A stretch of DNA of 6,442 nucleotides from Alphaproteobacteria bacterium (GTDB lineage: Bacteria > Pseudomonadota > Alphaproteobacteria > Paracaedibacterales > CAIOTO01). The notes under the pieces were generated by a model. That model saw only the letters and a program-made list of their open reading frames with translations. It had not been told where the DNA came from and ran no database searches. The stretch is from assembly GCA_030727085.1 (NCBI GenBank), contig JANRCF010000016.1:1-6442 (forward strand), in the 5' to 3' direction. Within the stretch, counting starts at the first letter, position 1, and each line of letters begins with the position of its first letter. Of the stretch, positions 1 to 6,282 are shown in pieces. The position numbers and the translations under genes were made by a program.

Positions 1-13
1 TCTACATCTACTT

Positions 14-811
14 TTATTTCAAATAAAGCTTCATCATTTTATCACCGGCCATAAATTCACCATTTACCTCAAGTGATTCTGTTTTAATATGTGCAAGGGC
101 AAACTGCCCGCATGTAGAGCGAAGCGTGCCGACACTTACGCCATCTTGCGTAACGTCAGCTCCACTTACAGGTGCATCCGTTTCAAACTCAACGCACACG
201 AGCTGGCGCTTACCAAGCTTTCGATAATGCATGCGTGCTGTTAATTCTTGCCCAACATAGCACCCCTTTTGAAAATCAATCGCGTTCAATCGATCGAAAC
301 CGTATTCCATAATGAACCCACGTTCGTACGGCACATCTCGCGCTCCATCGGGCATACACAAACGGATACGTCGTGCGTCATATACCTCAATCCCTGCGGT
401 CAATTGCCGCTTTATTGTGGTATAAACACGACGGCCCATTTCTGTGGTGCGAGGATCTTGCACGGTCAGAGCATCACTTCCTTCAGCAGTTGGTGCATCA
501 AAGGATGCATACACACCAATATCAACACGCAGCGCAAGCGTTACTTTTGATCGTAATTTATACATGTTCAGTTTTTTTAGTAATTCAATAGCATGCTCAG
601 CCTCAACATCAAGCCATATATGATTTATTGACAACATCACTGCAAAAGCATCATTCAGGAATTTCCCTTGGGAATTTAAAAACACAGTGTAAAGGCATGC
701 ACCAGGCACCAACCGCGTCATATCATTCGTAGTTTGGCCTTGCAAAAATGCAATAGCATCTTCCCCTTTAAATTCAATAATAGTGCGATGTGCAAGTGTG
801 ATGAGCGTCAT
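14..811 (-). CDS. ygfZ: YgfZ/Iba57-type folate-binding Fe-S cluster maintenance protein
   Basis: This 265-residue protein belongs to the YgfZ/GcvT-like family, cytosolic tetrahydrofolate-binding proteins that support assembly or repair of Fe-S enzymes such as tRNA-modifying radical-SAM proteins. The family signature is plain: KGCYVGQELTAR at residues 182-193, with the conserved cysteine at 184. The N-terminal half shows the GcvT-like fold pattern, with FLQGQTTND at 22-30 and NSQGKFLND at 46-54. The length is normal for bacterial members. The ATG at 811 gives the expected N-terminus (a short strand, then GEDAIAFLQG), but no good Shine-Dalgarno sequence precedes it. It is transcribed divergently from hemW. 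Family identity is firm; the exact client enzymes cannot be read from the sequence. Confidence 0.93.
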   Translation of the reverse strand: MTLITLAHRTIIEFKGEDAIAFLQGQTTNDMTRLVPGACLYTVFLNSQGKFLNDAFAVMLSINHIWLDVEAEHAIELLKKLNMYKLRSKVTLALRVDIGVYASFDAPTAEGSDALTVQDPRTTEMGRRVYTTIKRQLTAGIEVYDARRIRLCMPDGARDVPYERGFIMEYGFDRLNAIDFQKGCYVGQELTARMHYRKLGKRQLVCVEFETDAPVSGADVTQDGVSVGTLRSTCGQFALAHIKTESLEVNGEFMAGDKMMKLYLK

Positions 812-847
812 GTGATTATTTCTATTTTTTTATGTAAGCATGAGCAG

Positions 848-856
848 ATCATAGCA
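848..856 (-). promoter_or_regulatory. Candidate extended -10 promoter for ygfZ
   Basis: On the minus strand this reads TGCTATGAT, an extended -10 element (TGn plus TATGAT, five of six to consensus). No good -35 hexamer lies at the right distance, which is tolerated when the extended motif is present. Transcription would begin near 841, leaving about 30 nt of leader before the ygfZ start at 811. Prediction from sequence only. Confidence 0.45.
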
Positions 857-882
857 TTTTCACTGATACTGGCGATAGATAT

Positions 883-911
883 TTGCTAATTACGCACCTT
901 TTCCTTATGAT
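883..911 (+). promoter_or_regulatory. Candidate sigma-70 promoter for hemW
   Basis: TTGCTA (883-888, four of six to the -35 consensus) and TATGAT (906-911, five of six to the -10 consensus) are separated by exactly 17 bp. Transcription would start near 918, about 27 nt before the hemW ATG. The site lies beside the ygfZ promoter candidate in the 133-bp divergent gap, so one regulator bound here could affect both genes. No operator is evident. Confidence 0.55.
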
Positions 912-944
912 GTAGCGTGTTCCGGAAGAAGATATAAAATCATT

Positions 945-2087
945 ATGACCCCCACCTTTTCTCTCTATATCCACTGGCCATTTTGCGAATCAAAATGCCC
1001 CTATTGTGATTTCAATAGTCATGTCCTTCGTACGATTACCGAAGACATGTGGATTGATGCAATCATCCATGAAATGACACGAACGCGTGATTTGATGGAG
1101 CCGCGCACACTCTGCAGCGTCTTCTTTGGTGGCGGCACGCCATCCCTGATGTCACCAGAAGCTGTGGCGGCAGTAATCAATGCTGCAACGACTCTATGGC
1201 AAACAACACCAAATCTTGAAATATCGATGGAAGCTAACCCTGGCTCCGTCGAGGCTGCACGTTTTAGAGGTTATCAACAAGCTGGCGTGAATCGACTATC
1301 ACTTGGAATTCAAGCACTTAATGACGCAGATCTAAATTCTTTAGGACGCAAACATAGCGTAACAGAGGCGCTTAAAGCACTTGAAATTGCACAAAATACA
1401 TTTGATCGCGTGTCGTTTGATTTGATTTATGCGCGCATGAACCAAACGTTGGATGCCTGGAAAGCGGAGCTTGCCACGGCGCTTTCTTTTGGAACAGAGC
1501 ATCTATCGTTATATCAACTCACAATTGAACCTGGCACGGCTTTTGCGCCATTACATAAACGTGGCGAACTTGTCATTCCAGAAGAAAATGAGGCATATCA
1601 TTTGTTCCAATTGACGCAAGAAATGACAGAGGCAGCGGGTTTGCCTGGGTACGAAGTGTCTAATCATGCGCGCCTAGGAAAAGAATGCCAGCATAACCTG
1701 ACCTACTGGAATTATGGTGATTACGTAGGCGTTGGCCCTGGCGCACATGGGCGTATTCACCTGACAAATAGCGATCGAGTTGCGACACAACAAATCAAGG
1801 CACCCGAATTGTGGCACAAATCCGTTTCTGAGAAAGGGACAGGCGACCAATCAGTGATAGAATTAACATCAGATGAGCAATTTAAAGAACGTTTGTTGAT
1901 GGGACTTCGGCTTAAAACTGGCATTACAATTTCGTCACTCGGTAGAGAATTTACAGAACTTGAACAGAACCGGCTTCTGACACTTCGTAAGGAAGAGTTG
2001 CTGATGCCAAGTGAATCACTGTTACAACTGACCGCAAAAGGTACACTTGTGCAAAATGCCGTGTTAGCGTATATGCTAGGGGATTAA
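945..2087 (+). CDS. hemW: Radical SAM heme chaperone HemW
   Basis: The 380-residue product is a HemW-family radical SAM protein, a cytosolic [4Fe-4S] enzyme that binds heme and delivers it to target proteins. It was long annotated as an oxygen-independent coproporphyrinogen III oxidase. The cluster motif CxxxCxxC uses Cys14, Cys18 and Cys21, followed by Asp-Phe; true HemN has a further cysteine two residues after the third, so this is HemW rather than HemN. Other family marks are GGGTPS at 62-67 (SAM binding), EANPG at 96-100, RLSLGIQ at 117-123, YEVSNHA at 236-242 and the HemW block HNLTYW...GPGAHGR at 250-270. Length is typical. The start at 945 places the motif close to the N-terminus, as expected; the ribosome site is weak (GGAAG at 924-928 is distant). 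It is not preceded by rdgB, its neighbour in many proteobacteria. It converges on slt. Confidence 0.95.
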   Translation: MTPTFSLYIHWPFCESKCPYCDFNSHVLRTITEDMWIDAIIHEMTRTRDLMEPRTLCSVFFGGGTPSLMSPEAVAAVINAATTLWQTTPNLEISMEANPGSVEAARFRGYQQAGVNRLSLGIQALNDADLNSLGRKHSVTEALKALEIAQNTFDRVSFDLIYARMNQTLDAWKAELATALSFGTEHLSLYQLTIEPGTAFAPLHKRGELVIPEENEAYHLFQLTQEMTEAAGLPGYEVSNHARLGKECQHNLTYWNYGDYVGVGPGAHGRIHLTNSDRVATQQIKAPELWHKSVSEKGTGDQSVIELTSDEQFKERLLMGLRLKTGITISSLGREFTELEQNRLLTLRKEELLMPSESLLQLTAKGTLVQNAVLAYMLGD

Positions 2088-2184
2088 TTCATTTATTTTT
2101 TTACCTTCCTCCCATACATTAGCAAGACACAAGTCTAGGCGAAGTCAGAAGTCTTAAGAGCGCGACAATCTTTCTTTTCCTATC

Positions 2185-2216
2185 ATTACCAGACTCCCAG
2201 TCAGGGAGCGGATGAC
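2185..2216. repeat. Small palindromic repeat in the hemW-slt convergent gap
   Basis: Arms CTCCC (2194-2198) and GGGAG (2204-2208) form a 5-bp hairpin around the loop AGTCA, flanked by outer complementary TCAT (2183-2186) and ATGA (2212-2215). The order ATTACCA, 5-bp stem, 5-nt loop, stem, ATGAC recurs at 6348-6380 with a different stem, so this looks like a member of a dispersed repeat family. It may act as a transcript end for either convergent gene, but neither strand has a T-run after the hairpin, so I do not call it an intrinsic terminator. The rest of 2088-2234 shows three AAGTC words (2131, 2142, 2149) and no gene. Confidence 0.5.
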
Positions 2217-2234
2217 AAAAAGCAATAGATAACC

Positions 2235-4457
2235 CTACCCCTTCAAATGAGTCAGTAAACACAAATAATCCAACGATCCAATTTCGCCTGATGTTCTTGT
2301 TTTTTCTTCATGCAAAAATTGCTTATAAACAATAAAATTCTCTAGAACGCGCTGCACATAATTCCGCGTTTCTGCATAAGGAATACATTCAATCCAATTC
2401 ACGACATCAACGCCAGGTAACCTGGGGTCCCCATAATCTCTAATCCATTCATCCACAGGTTTTGGACCCGCATTATAAGCTGCGAGACTGAGAACTAAAC
2501 TGCCCCCATAATTATCCAATAATCCTTCAATATGCGATGTGCCAAGCGTGATATTTTGAATCTTTTCATATAAATTTATTTTAGGAGAAAGATTAATTAA
2601 AAATCGTTTGGCTGCACGAGCTCGTTCTTGACGAGCAGTTGCAGGCACTAGCTGCATCATCCCTCGCGCATTAGCTCCACTTAATGCAGATTCATCAAAC
2701 CCACTCTCACGCCTGATGATTGCATGTGCAAGGGGCATTAAAAGGTTGCCAAATTGACTTTTTGGAATAATACGATTAATAGAGGATTCCCTTGTTTCTG
2801 GACGCAACAATGGATAGGCCACCTTAAACGTCATATGCGTTTTGCGTGCCAACAAAATAGCATAAGAGCTACTCTTCATTGTCTCAGCCAAATCAAATAC
2901 TTGGCGCTGAAATGCAAGCGTTTTACTGATGTTAAGTAACGCAAAAAAGAATGCATCACAATTATGCCCCTTTATCGATTCGGGCACTGATCGAATTACT
3001 TGCACAAGTTCCAGGCTCTCGAAAGCTGCTCTTTCTGCAGGAGACACAGTTATCTCCAATACAGCCTTAAAGGATGCATTCTTAACTACAGGATATTGAT
3101 TTTTTAGTTTAGTGTTGGCAATTTGACTTGCAGCCATTTGACCATAAAACGTCGTGGAATACGTACTTGCTTGAAGAAATGCCTTTTTTGCCTCACTCAA
3201 CTGGTTCAGTTTTAAATAGGACTCACCAATCCAATAAAGCGCACGTGCCTTACTAATTGCTTGCTGCACAACGGCTTCAATCCTTTTAAAAACACCTAAT
3301 GCTTTTTCAGGCCTATTCGCGTAATTAAGGGCAAGCCACCCCGTCATATAATGAGCATGTGCACATTCTTCCTTACATCGTATTTCACCTTGGTACTTTT
3401 CTTTATTAATCTTAAACCCATGGTTTTTTACAAGTTTATACGCATCTATTGGGCGCTTGGCATCCATCATTCGGCGCGCGAGAAGATTGCGTTCTTTCCA
3501 GAAAACACTGGCGTGCTGCTGTTCATCCAGAAATGTGTGTGTTAAAAAAAGCTGAACTGCAGCATCAGTTCCTTCAGTCGTTTTAAGCTGGCGATAATAG
3601 CGAATCAGTTCAAACACGACGCCTTCATTATTACCGGGAACACTGATCAATTTTCGAGCACGCTCAGCAGCACCCGGCTTCTTTGCCAGCAAATCAAGAC
3701 GCAGCGAGATGCGTTCCTTTTCATCAGGCGTTAAATGCCCAAGCAAAGCCATAGCGTCGCTACTATGTCTTGTGTAAAGCATATTGCTGCTGTGCAAATA
3801 TGCCCATAAAAAGGGCAAATATTTTTTATAATTAACAAGCTGTGCAATAATATTGTCTGGGATTGAAAAAGACACAAGTAACTTATAAAACTCTTGTTTT
3901 GCTTGATCAATCTTTCCTTGTGCAATCAATGCTTTTGCATAGTAAAACTGGCCTTTTCCAGTAAGTGGATGATAACGATCAAAAAACCGAACCACTTGAG
4001 CTATAGCCACAGGATCTATACCAGGATCACCCAGCGCGTCTTCGGCCTTTTCGCGCAATGTTGCTTGTTTTGGCCACGTTGGATGCTGCTCAACAAATGT
4101 TGCTATTTCAATAAACGTGGCTGTCCCCAGCAATAGCCGCTTCCATTGATTAAACAGCGATTTTGCATTAATACGCACACCTGGAGCTTTCACCGCCTTT
4201 TTTACTGCAGGCAACACTGCAGGTGCTACACTTAAACTTACTTGCGCAGAAAGTGCTGGTGTACTTGAAAGTATGGCAGGCGGATTTATTTGTGCTATAG
4301 TAGGGGTCATAAATGTTAGTGCGCTTTGTTTTATAGCAGTAGACACACCTTGTGTGACAAGGGTCACTGGTGTCAGCGCATCGGCTTTAGTCATTACAAA
4401 AAACCAACAAAGTCCGATACTAAGTAAGAAATAACGACGAAGCAACACATCTTTCAA
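2235..4457 (-). CDS. slt: Exported soluble lytic murein transglycosylase (Slt70-type)
   Basis: The 740-residue product cleaves the MurNAc-GlcNAc bond of peptidoglycan in the periplasm, giving 1,6-anhydro muropeptides. A signal peptide is clear: basic KDVLLRR, hydrophobic YFLLSIGLCWFFVM, likely cut after KADA near residue 27. An Ala/Ser/Pro-rich stretch (about 28-95) follows, then a long helical region (about 95-560) like the superhelical U and L domains of Slt70. The SLT domain near the C-terminus carries all hallmarks: catalytic Glu584 in IIRRESGFD, GMMQLVPATA from 599, AAYNAG at 659-664 and YAETRNYVQRV. The start is TTG at 4457, chosen because AAGGGA lies 8 nt upstream; a GTG three codons in is the alternative. 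The gene is divergent from dapA with 14 bp between starts. It exceeds E. coli Slt70 mainly through the linker. Confidence 0.93.
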   Translation of the reverse strand: MKDVLLRRYFLLSIGLCWFFVMTKADALTPVTLVTQGVSTAIKQSALTFMTPTIAQINPPAILSSTPALSAQVSLSVAPAVLPAVKKAVKAPGVRINAKSLFNQWKRLLLGTATFIEIATFVEQHPTWPKQATLREKAEDALGDPGIDPVAIAQVVRFFDRYHPLTGKGQFYYAKALIAQGKIDQAKQEFYKLLVSFSIPDNIIAQLVNYKKYLPFLWAYLHSSNMLYTRHSSDAMALLGHLTPDEKERISLRLDLLAKKPGAAERARKLISVPGNNEGVVFELIRYYRQLKTTEGTDAAVQLFLTHTFLDEQQHASVFWKERNLLARRMMDAKRPIDAYKLVKNHGFKINKEKYQGEIRCKEECAHAHYMTGWLALNYANRPEKALGVFKRIEAVVQQAISKARALYWIGESYLKLNQLSEAKKAFLQASTYSTTFYGQMAASQIANTKLKNQYPVVKNASFKAVLEITVSPAERAAFESLELVQVIRSVPESIKGHNCDAFFFALLNISKTLAFQRQVFDLAETMKSSSYAILLARKTHMTFKVAYPLLRPETRESSINRIIPKSQFGNLLMPLAHAIIRRESGFDESALSGANARGMMQLVPATARQERARAAKRFLINLSPKINLYEKIQNITLGTSHIEGLLDNYGGSLVLSLAAYNAGPKPVDEWIRDYGDPRLPGVDVVNWIECIPYAETRNYVQRVLENFIVYKQFLHEEKTRTSGEIGSLDYLCLLTHLKG
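4393..4421 (+). promoter_or_regulatory. Weak candidate promoter for dapA inside slt
   Basis: ATTACA (4393-4398) and GATACT (4416-4421) are 17 bp apart, each four of six to sigma-70 consensus. Because only 14 bp separate the slt and dapA starts, any dapA promoter must lie within the 5' end of slt, and this is the best match I found. On the other strand TACAAT occurs just inside dapA but has no good -35 partner. Low confidence. Confidence 0.25.
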
Positions 4458-4461
4458 GGAG
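4456..4461 (+). promoter_or_regulatory. dapA ribosome binding site overlapping the slt start codon
   Basis: AAGGAG sits 10 nt before the dapA ATG at 4472 and is the only strong Shine-Dalgarno match there, fixing the dapA start. Two of its bases also belong to the slt start codon (4455-4457) on the opposite strand, so neither signal can change freely. Confidence 0.8.
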
Positions 4462-4465
4462 CATT

Positions 4466-4471
4466 TCCCTT
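4466..4471 (-). promoter_or_regulatory. slt ribosome binding site supporting a TTG start
   Basis: On the minus strand this reads AAGGGA, 8 nt before the TTG at 4457, and it abuts the dapA ATG on the other strand. It decides the slt start. The upstream minus-strand ATG beginning at 4464 is out of frame and cannot serve slt. Confidence 0.65.
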
Positions 4472-5356
4472 ATGCTAAAAGGTTCAATTGTAGCCCTAAT
4501 AACGCCATTTCGTTCTAATCAAATAGATGTCGTGGCATTAAAACGCCTGCTAGAATGGCACCTCACACAAGGTACCGATGGTATTGTTATATGCGGCACA
4601 ACTGGAGAAGCAGCCATGCTTACCCCAGAAGAACGTACCCTTATAATAAGCATAGCTGTATCCGTACTAAAAGGTAAAGTCCCTGTTATTGTTGGTTGCG
4701 GCACATCGTCAACGGCTCAAACCCTGGCGTTTATGCAAGAGGCTGAAACATTAGGTGCCGATGCAACGCTTATTGTCACACCTTATTACGTAAAACCATC
4801 TCAACAAGGAATTATCCAACACTTTAAAATGCTGCATGAACACACACGCATTCCAATTATTGTATATAACAATCCTGGACGTGTTGGTGTAAATATCGAA
4901 ATAGAAACAGCCATAAAATTGTGTGAAATTCCACGCATACTCGGGTTTAAAGACTCTCATTCCGACCCAACGCGCATGGCGGCACTAAGATACGCTGTTG
5001 GCAATAAAATGTCTTTGCTGTCAGGTGAAGATAACATTGCTTCCGCACACATGTTGTATGGCGCAGACGGCTCTATTTCCGTATTAGGAAATATTGTACC
5101 TGATTTATGCAAACGCCTTATGAACGCATGGAAATCGCATGATATTCAAGCTTTTACACGGATAACACACGAATTATATCCCCTCTGCACAGCACTTTCA
5201 GCTGAAACAAATCCATGCACGGTTAAATATGCTGTTTCAAGAATGGGCTATTGTACCGAGGATGTGCGTCTGCCATTAACGACAATCCGAGAGGAATCCA
5301 AGCAAGGAATTGATGAAGCCCTTGTAAGGCTTAATAAAATGCCAAGAGCGGCATGA
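4472..5356 (+). CDS. dapA: 4-hydroxy-tetrahydrodipicolinate synthase
   Basis: The 294-residue enzyme condenses pyruvate with aspartate semialdehyde, the committed step to diaminopimelate and lysine; it acts in the cytosol, usually as a tetramer. The catalytic set is complete: Thr43 and Thr44 in GTTGE, Tyr132 in YNNPGR, Arg137 binding the substrate carboxyl, and the Schiff-base Lys160 in GFKDS. Tyr105 and Tyr106 in TPYYVKPS and SGEDN further along also fit. Length matches the family (E. coli 292). Positions equivalent to the lysine-inhibition residues of E. coli DapA differ here: His53 is Pro52, His56 is Arg55, Asn80 is Ser79, Glu84 is Gln83. Weak or absent lysine feedback is therefore likely, though this is inference. 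A strong AAGGAG supports the start. It diverges from slt and is followed by smpB after 172 bp. Confidence 0.96.
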   Translation: MLKGSIVALITPFRSNQIDVVALKRLLEWHLTQGTDGIVICGTTGEAAMLTPEERTLIISIAVSVLKGKVPVIVGCGTSSTAQTLAFMQEAETLGADATLIVTPYYVKPSQQGIIQHFKMLHEHTRIPIIVYNNPGRVGVNIEIETAIKLCEIPRILGFKDSHSDPTRMAALRYAVGNKMSLLSGEDNIASAHMLYGADGSISVLGNIVPDLCKRLMNAWKSHDIQAFTRITHELYPLCTALSAETNPCTVKYAVSRMGYCTEDVRLPLTTIREESKQGIDEALVRLNKMPRAA

Positions 5357-5387
5357 AACAATGTTATACAAGAGCCTGACTTCTTCT

Positions 5388-5447
5388 AGTTTCCCTCTGG
5401 CTTGACCAGAGGGTCCATGGATCCTATGATCAAGTCATAGGAATACT
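5388..5447. repeat. Symmetric two-hairpin palindromic repeat between dapA and smpB
   Basis: Hairpin one pairs CCCTCTGG (5393-5400) with CCAGAGGG (5406-5413) around loop CTTGA. Hairpin two pairs TCCTATGA (5422-5429) with TCATAGGA (5435-5442) around loop TCAAG. The 8-bp palindrome TCCATGGA (5414-5421) sits exactly between them, so the centre of dyad symmetry is between 5417 and 5418. The outer edges continue the symmetry with AGTTTCCCT (5388-5396) and AGGAATACT (5439-5447). The hairpins are inverted copies of each other with stem differences compensated on both sides. A related, more diverged element lies at 6188-6282. The CTTGA loop followed by TCCA is a form seen in many alphaproteobacterial intergenic repeats. 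Confidence 0.85.
5402..5430 (+). promoter_or_regulatory. Candidate smpB promoter embedded in the palindromic repeat
   Basis: TTGACC (5402-5407) and TATGAT (5425-5430), each five of six to sigma-70 consensus, are exactly 17 bp apart. The -35 uses the loop and stem of hairpin one and the -10 lies in the stem and loop of hairpin two. Transcription would start near 5437, giving a leader of about 92 nt before the smpB ATG. No equivalent pair occurs on the reverse strand of the element or in the related copy at 6188-6282. The match is good but untested. Confidence 0.5.
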
Positions 5448-5477
5448 AAGAAATGATAAATTTAATTAACTGAATGG

Positions 5478-5503
5478 TCACGCCCTTTGGATCGCCATGA
5501 CGG
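5478..5503. repeat. Likely remnant of the ATGAC-ended repeat family in the smpB leader
   Basis: CGCCATGACGG (5493-5503) matches CGCAATGACGG (6372-6382) at ten of eleven positions. The preceding CACGCCCTTTGG resembles the left part of GC-rich alphaproteobacterial repeats that end in a tATGACgg-type word. No intact stem remains, so this is a decayed or partial copy at best. It lies just upstream of the smpB ribosome binding site (AGAG at 5518-5521). Confidence 0.3.
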
Positions 5504-5528
5504 AGTTAAATAAACAAAGAGAACCAAC

Positions 5529-6014
5529 ATGACAAAAACCACCGATAATTACAAGGTTATTGCATTTAACAAGCGTGCACGTTTTGACTACGAACTGATC
5601 GAAATTGTCGAGGCAGGCATTATGCTTATGGGCAGCGAAGTTAAATCCCTTCGCCTTGGTAAAAGCAGCATCAACGAAGCCTATATTGGTGAAATGACTG
5701 AAGAGGGTGCAGATCATTGCGGATTATATTTGATCAATGCAACCATATCTGAATATCCGCAAGCAAAAAATTTTGCTCATGCTGAAAAGCGCCCGCGCTG
5801 CCTATTGATACGCAAACGACAAATGAATAAATTCTTAGGATCGATCCGAAAAAAAGGTATGACAATTGTACCTTTAAGACTTTATTTCAATGGTAAAGGC
5901 ATTGCCAAGCTAGAAATTGCATTGGCAAAAGGTAAGCAAACACACGACAAACGAGCCGCGATCAAAGACCGCGACTGGAACCGTGAAAAAGCGCGTGTGT
6001 TGAAAGGTCAGTAA
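5529..6014 (+). CDS. smpB: SsrA-binding protein SmpB
   Basis: This 161-residue basic protein binds the tRNA-like part of tmRNA and brings it to stalled ribosomes, so that the truncated peptide is tagged for degradation and the ribosome is freed. Family marks appear in order: NKRARFDYELIEIVEAGI (14-31), GSEVKSLRLGKSSI (35-48), the RPR-containing stretch at 88-90, GMTIVPLRLYF (110-120), and LAKGKQTHDKR (132-142) leading to the basic C-terminal tail (143-161) that occupies the decoding channel during rescue. The length is normal. The start is set by AGAG 7 nt before the ATG. Two TAA stops occur in tandem (6012-6017). It shares orientation with dapA but lies 172 bp away beyond a repeat carrying a promoter candidate, so it may be transcribed separately. 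No tmRNA gene is visible in the window. Confidence 0.97.
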   Translation: MTKTTDNYKVIAFNKRARFDYELIEIVEAGIMLMGSEVKSLRLGKSSINEAYIGEMTEEGADHCGLYLINATISEYPQAKNFAHAEKRPRCLLIRKRQMNKFLGSIRKKGMTIVPLRLYFNGKGIAKLEIALAKGKQTHDKRAAIKDRDWNREKARVLKGQ

Positions 6015-6033
6015 TAACAAATATAAAATAAAT

Positions 6034-6054
6034 TGTAAATAAAATATATTTACA
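6034..6054. repeat. AT-rich perfect inverted repeat 20 bp after smpB
   Basis: TGTAAATA (6034-6041) and TATTTACA (6047-6054) are perfect 8-bp inverted arms around AAATA. The position just after smpB could suit a transcript end or protein-binding operator. The hairpin is too AT-rich and lacks a following T-run, so it is not a standard intrinsic terminator. Confidence 0.55.
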
Positions 6055-6068
6055 GGCATAAATGTTAA

Positions 6069-6096
6069 TTGACATTGACCTACTTAGACATATCTA
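6069..6096 (+). promoter_or_regulatory. Very weak candidate promoter downstream of smpB
   Basis: TTGACA (6069-6074) is a perfect -35 hexamer and TATCTA follows after 16 bp (6091-6096), but that matches the -10 consensus at only three positions. The only possible target is the small ORF at 6331, more than 200 nt away. Listed because of the perfect -35 only. Confidence 0.15.
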
Positions 6097-6135
6097 CCCA
6101 TCATAAACCAATCTATTGATTTAAAACATGGTTTA

Positions 6136-6160
6136 GGGGTGTGTGCAGCGCACACTCCTC
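6136..6160. repeat. GC-rich hairpin 120 bp after smpB
   Basis: GTGTGC (6141-6146) pairs with GCACAC (6150-6155) around AGC. After one T-T mismatch, GGGG (6136-6139) can continue pairing with CCTC (6157-6160), including one G-T pair. It could help end the smpB transcript, but it is followed by a C-run (6160-6167), not T, so an intrinsic terminator call is unsafe. Confidence 0.45.
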
Positions 6161-6187
6161 CCCCCCCACCAGCTAAAAACCACAAGA

Positions 6188-6282
6188 ACTCCACCAGTTT
6201 TCCTTGCTTGACCAAAGGGTCCATATGTTGAGCGGATAAGCACATGGTTCTTCGTGTCAAGCACGAGGAAAACTAAAGGAGT
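6188..6282. repeat. Large imperfect palindrome related to the repeat before smpB
   Basis: The left arm runs ACTCC (6188-6192), AGTTTTCCT (6196-6204), TGCTTGAC (6205-6212). The right arm mirrors it as GTCAAGCA (6256-6263), AGGAAAACT (6266-6274), GGAGT (6278-6282). Inside, CCATATG (6221-6227) faces CACATGG (6241-6247) with one mismatch around a 13-nt centre. Nested in the right arm is a hairpin, TTCTTCGTG (6248-6256) with CACGAGGAA (6262-6270), nine pairs including one G-T, with loop TCAAG. The left half-site has lost two bases compared with the other half-sites, spoiling its own hairpin. From 6207 to 6224 it matches 5401-5418 at 17 of 18 positions, showing common origin with the element at 5388-5447. 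Confidence 0.75.

Noticed and set aside
945..2087. Annotation as coproporphyrinogen III oxidase HemN.
   Set aside because: The cysteine after the CxxxCxxC motif found in HemN is replaced by Phe23, and the 250-270 block is HemW-like.
2065..2102. Intrinsic terminator after hemW, from TAGCG/TGCTA pairing and a T7 run.
   Set aside because: The stem is five weak pairs inside the coding end and about 16 nt separate it from the T-run.
5478..5717. A 79-codon minus-strand frame across the smpB start.
   Set aside because: It is antisense to a well-supported smpB and has no ribosome site or recognisable product.
6229..6239. TGAGCGGATAA is identical to the core of the E. coli lac operator.
   Set aside because: It lies in the unpaired centre of the palindromic repeat, lacks the rest of the operator symmetry, and no LacI or sugar gene is nearby; an 11-base coincidence.
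5388..6282. CRISPR array or composite transposon from the repeats bracketing smpB.
   Set aside because: The repeats are palindromic, unequal, far apart and lack spacers, target duplications or a transposase; smpB is a standard core gene.
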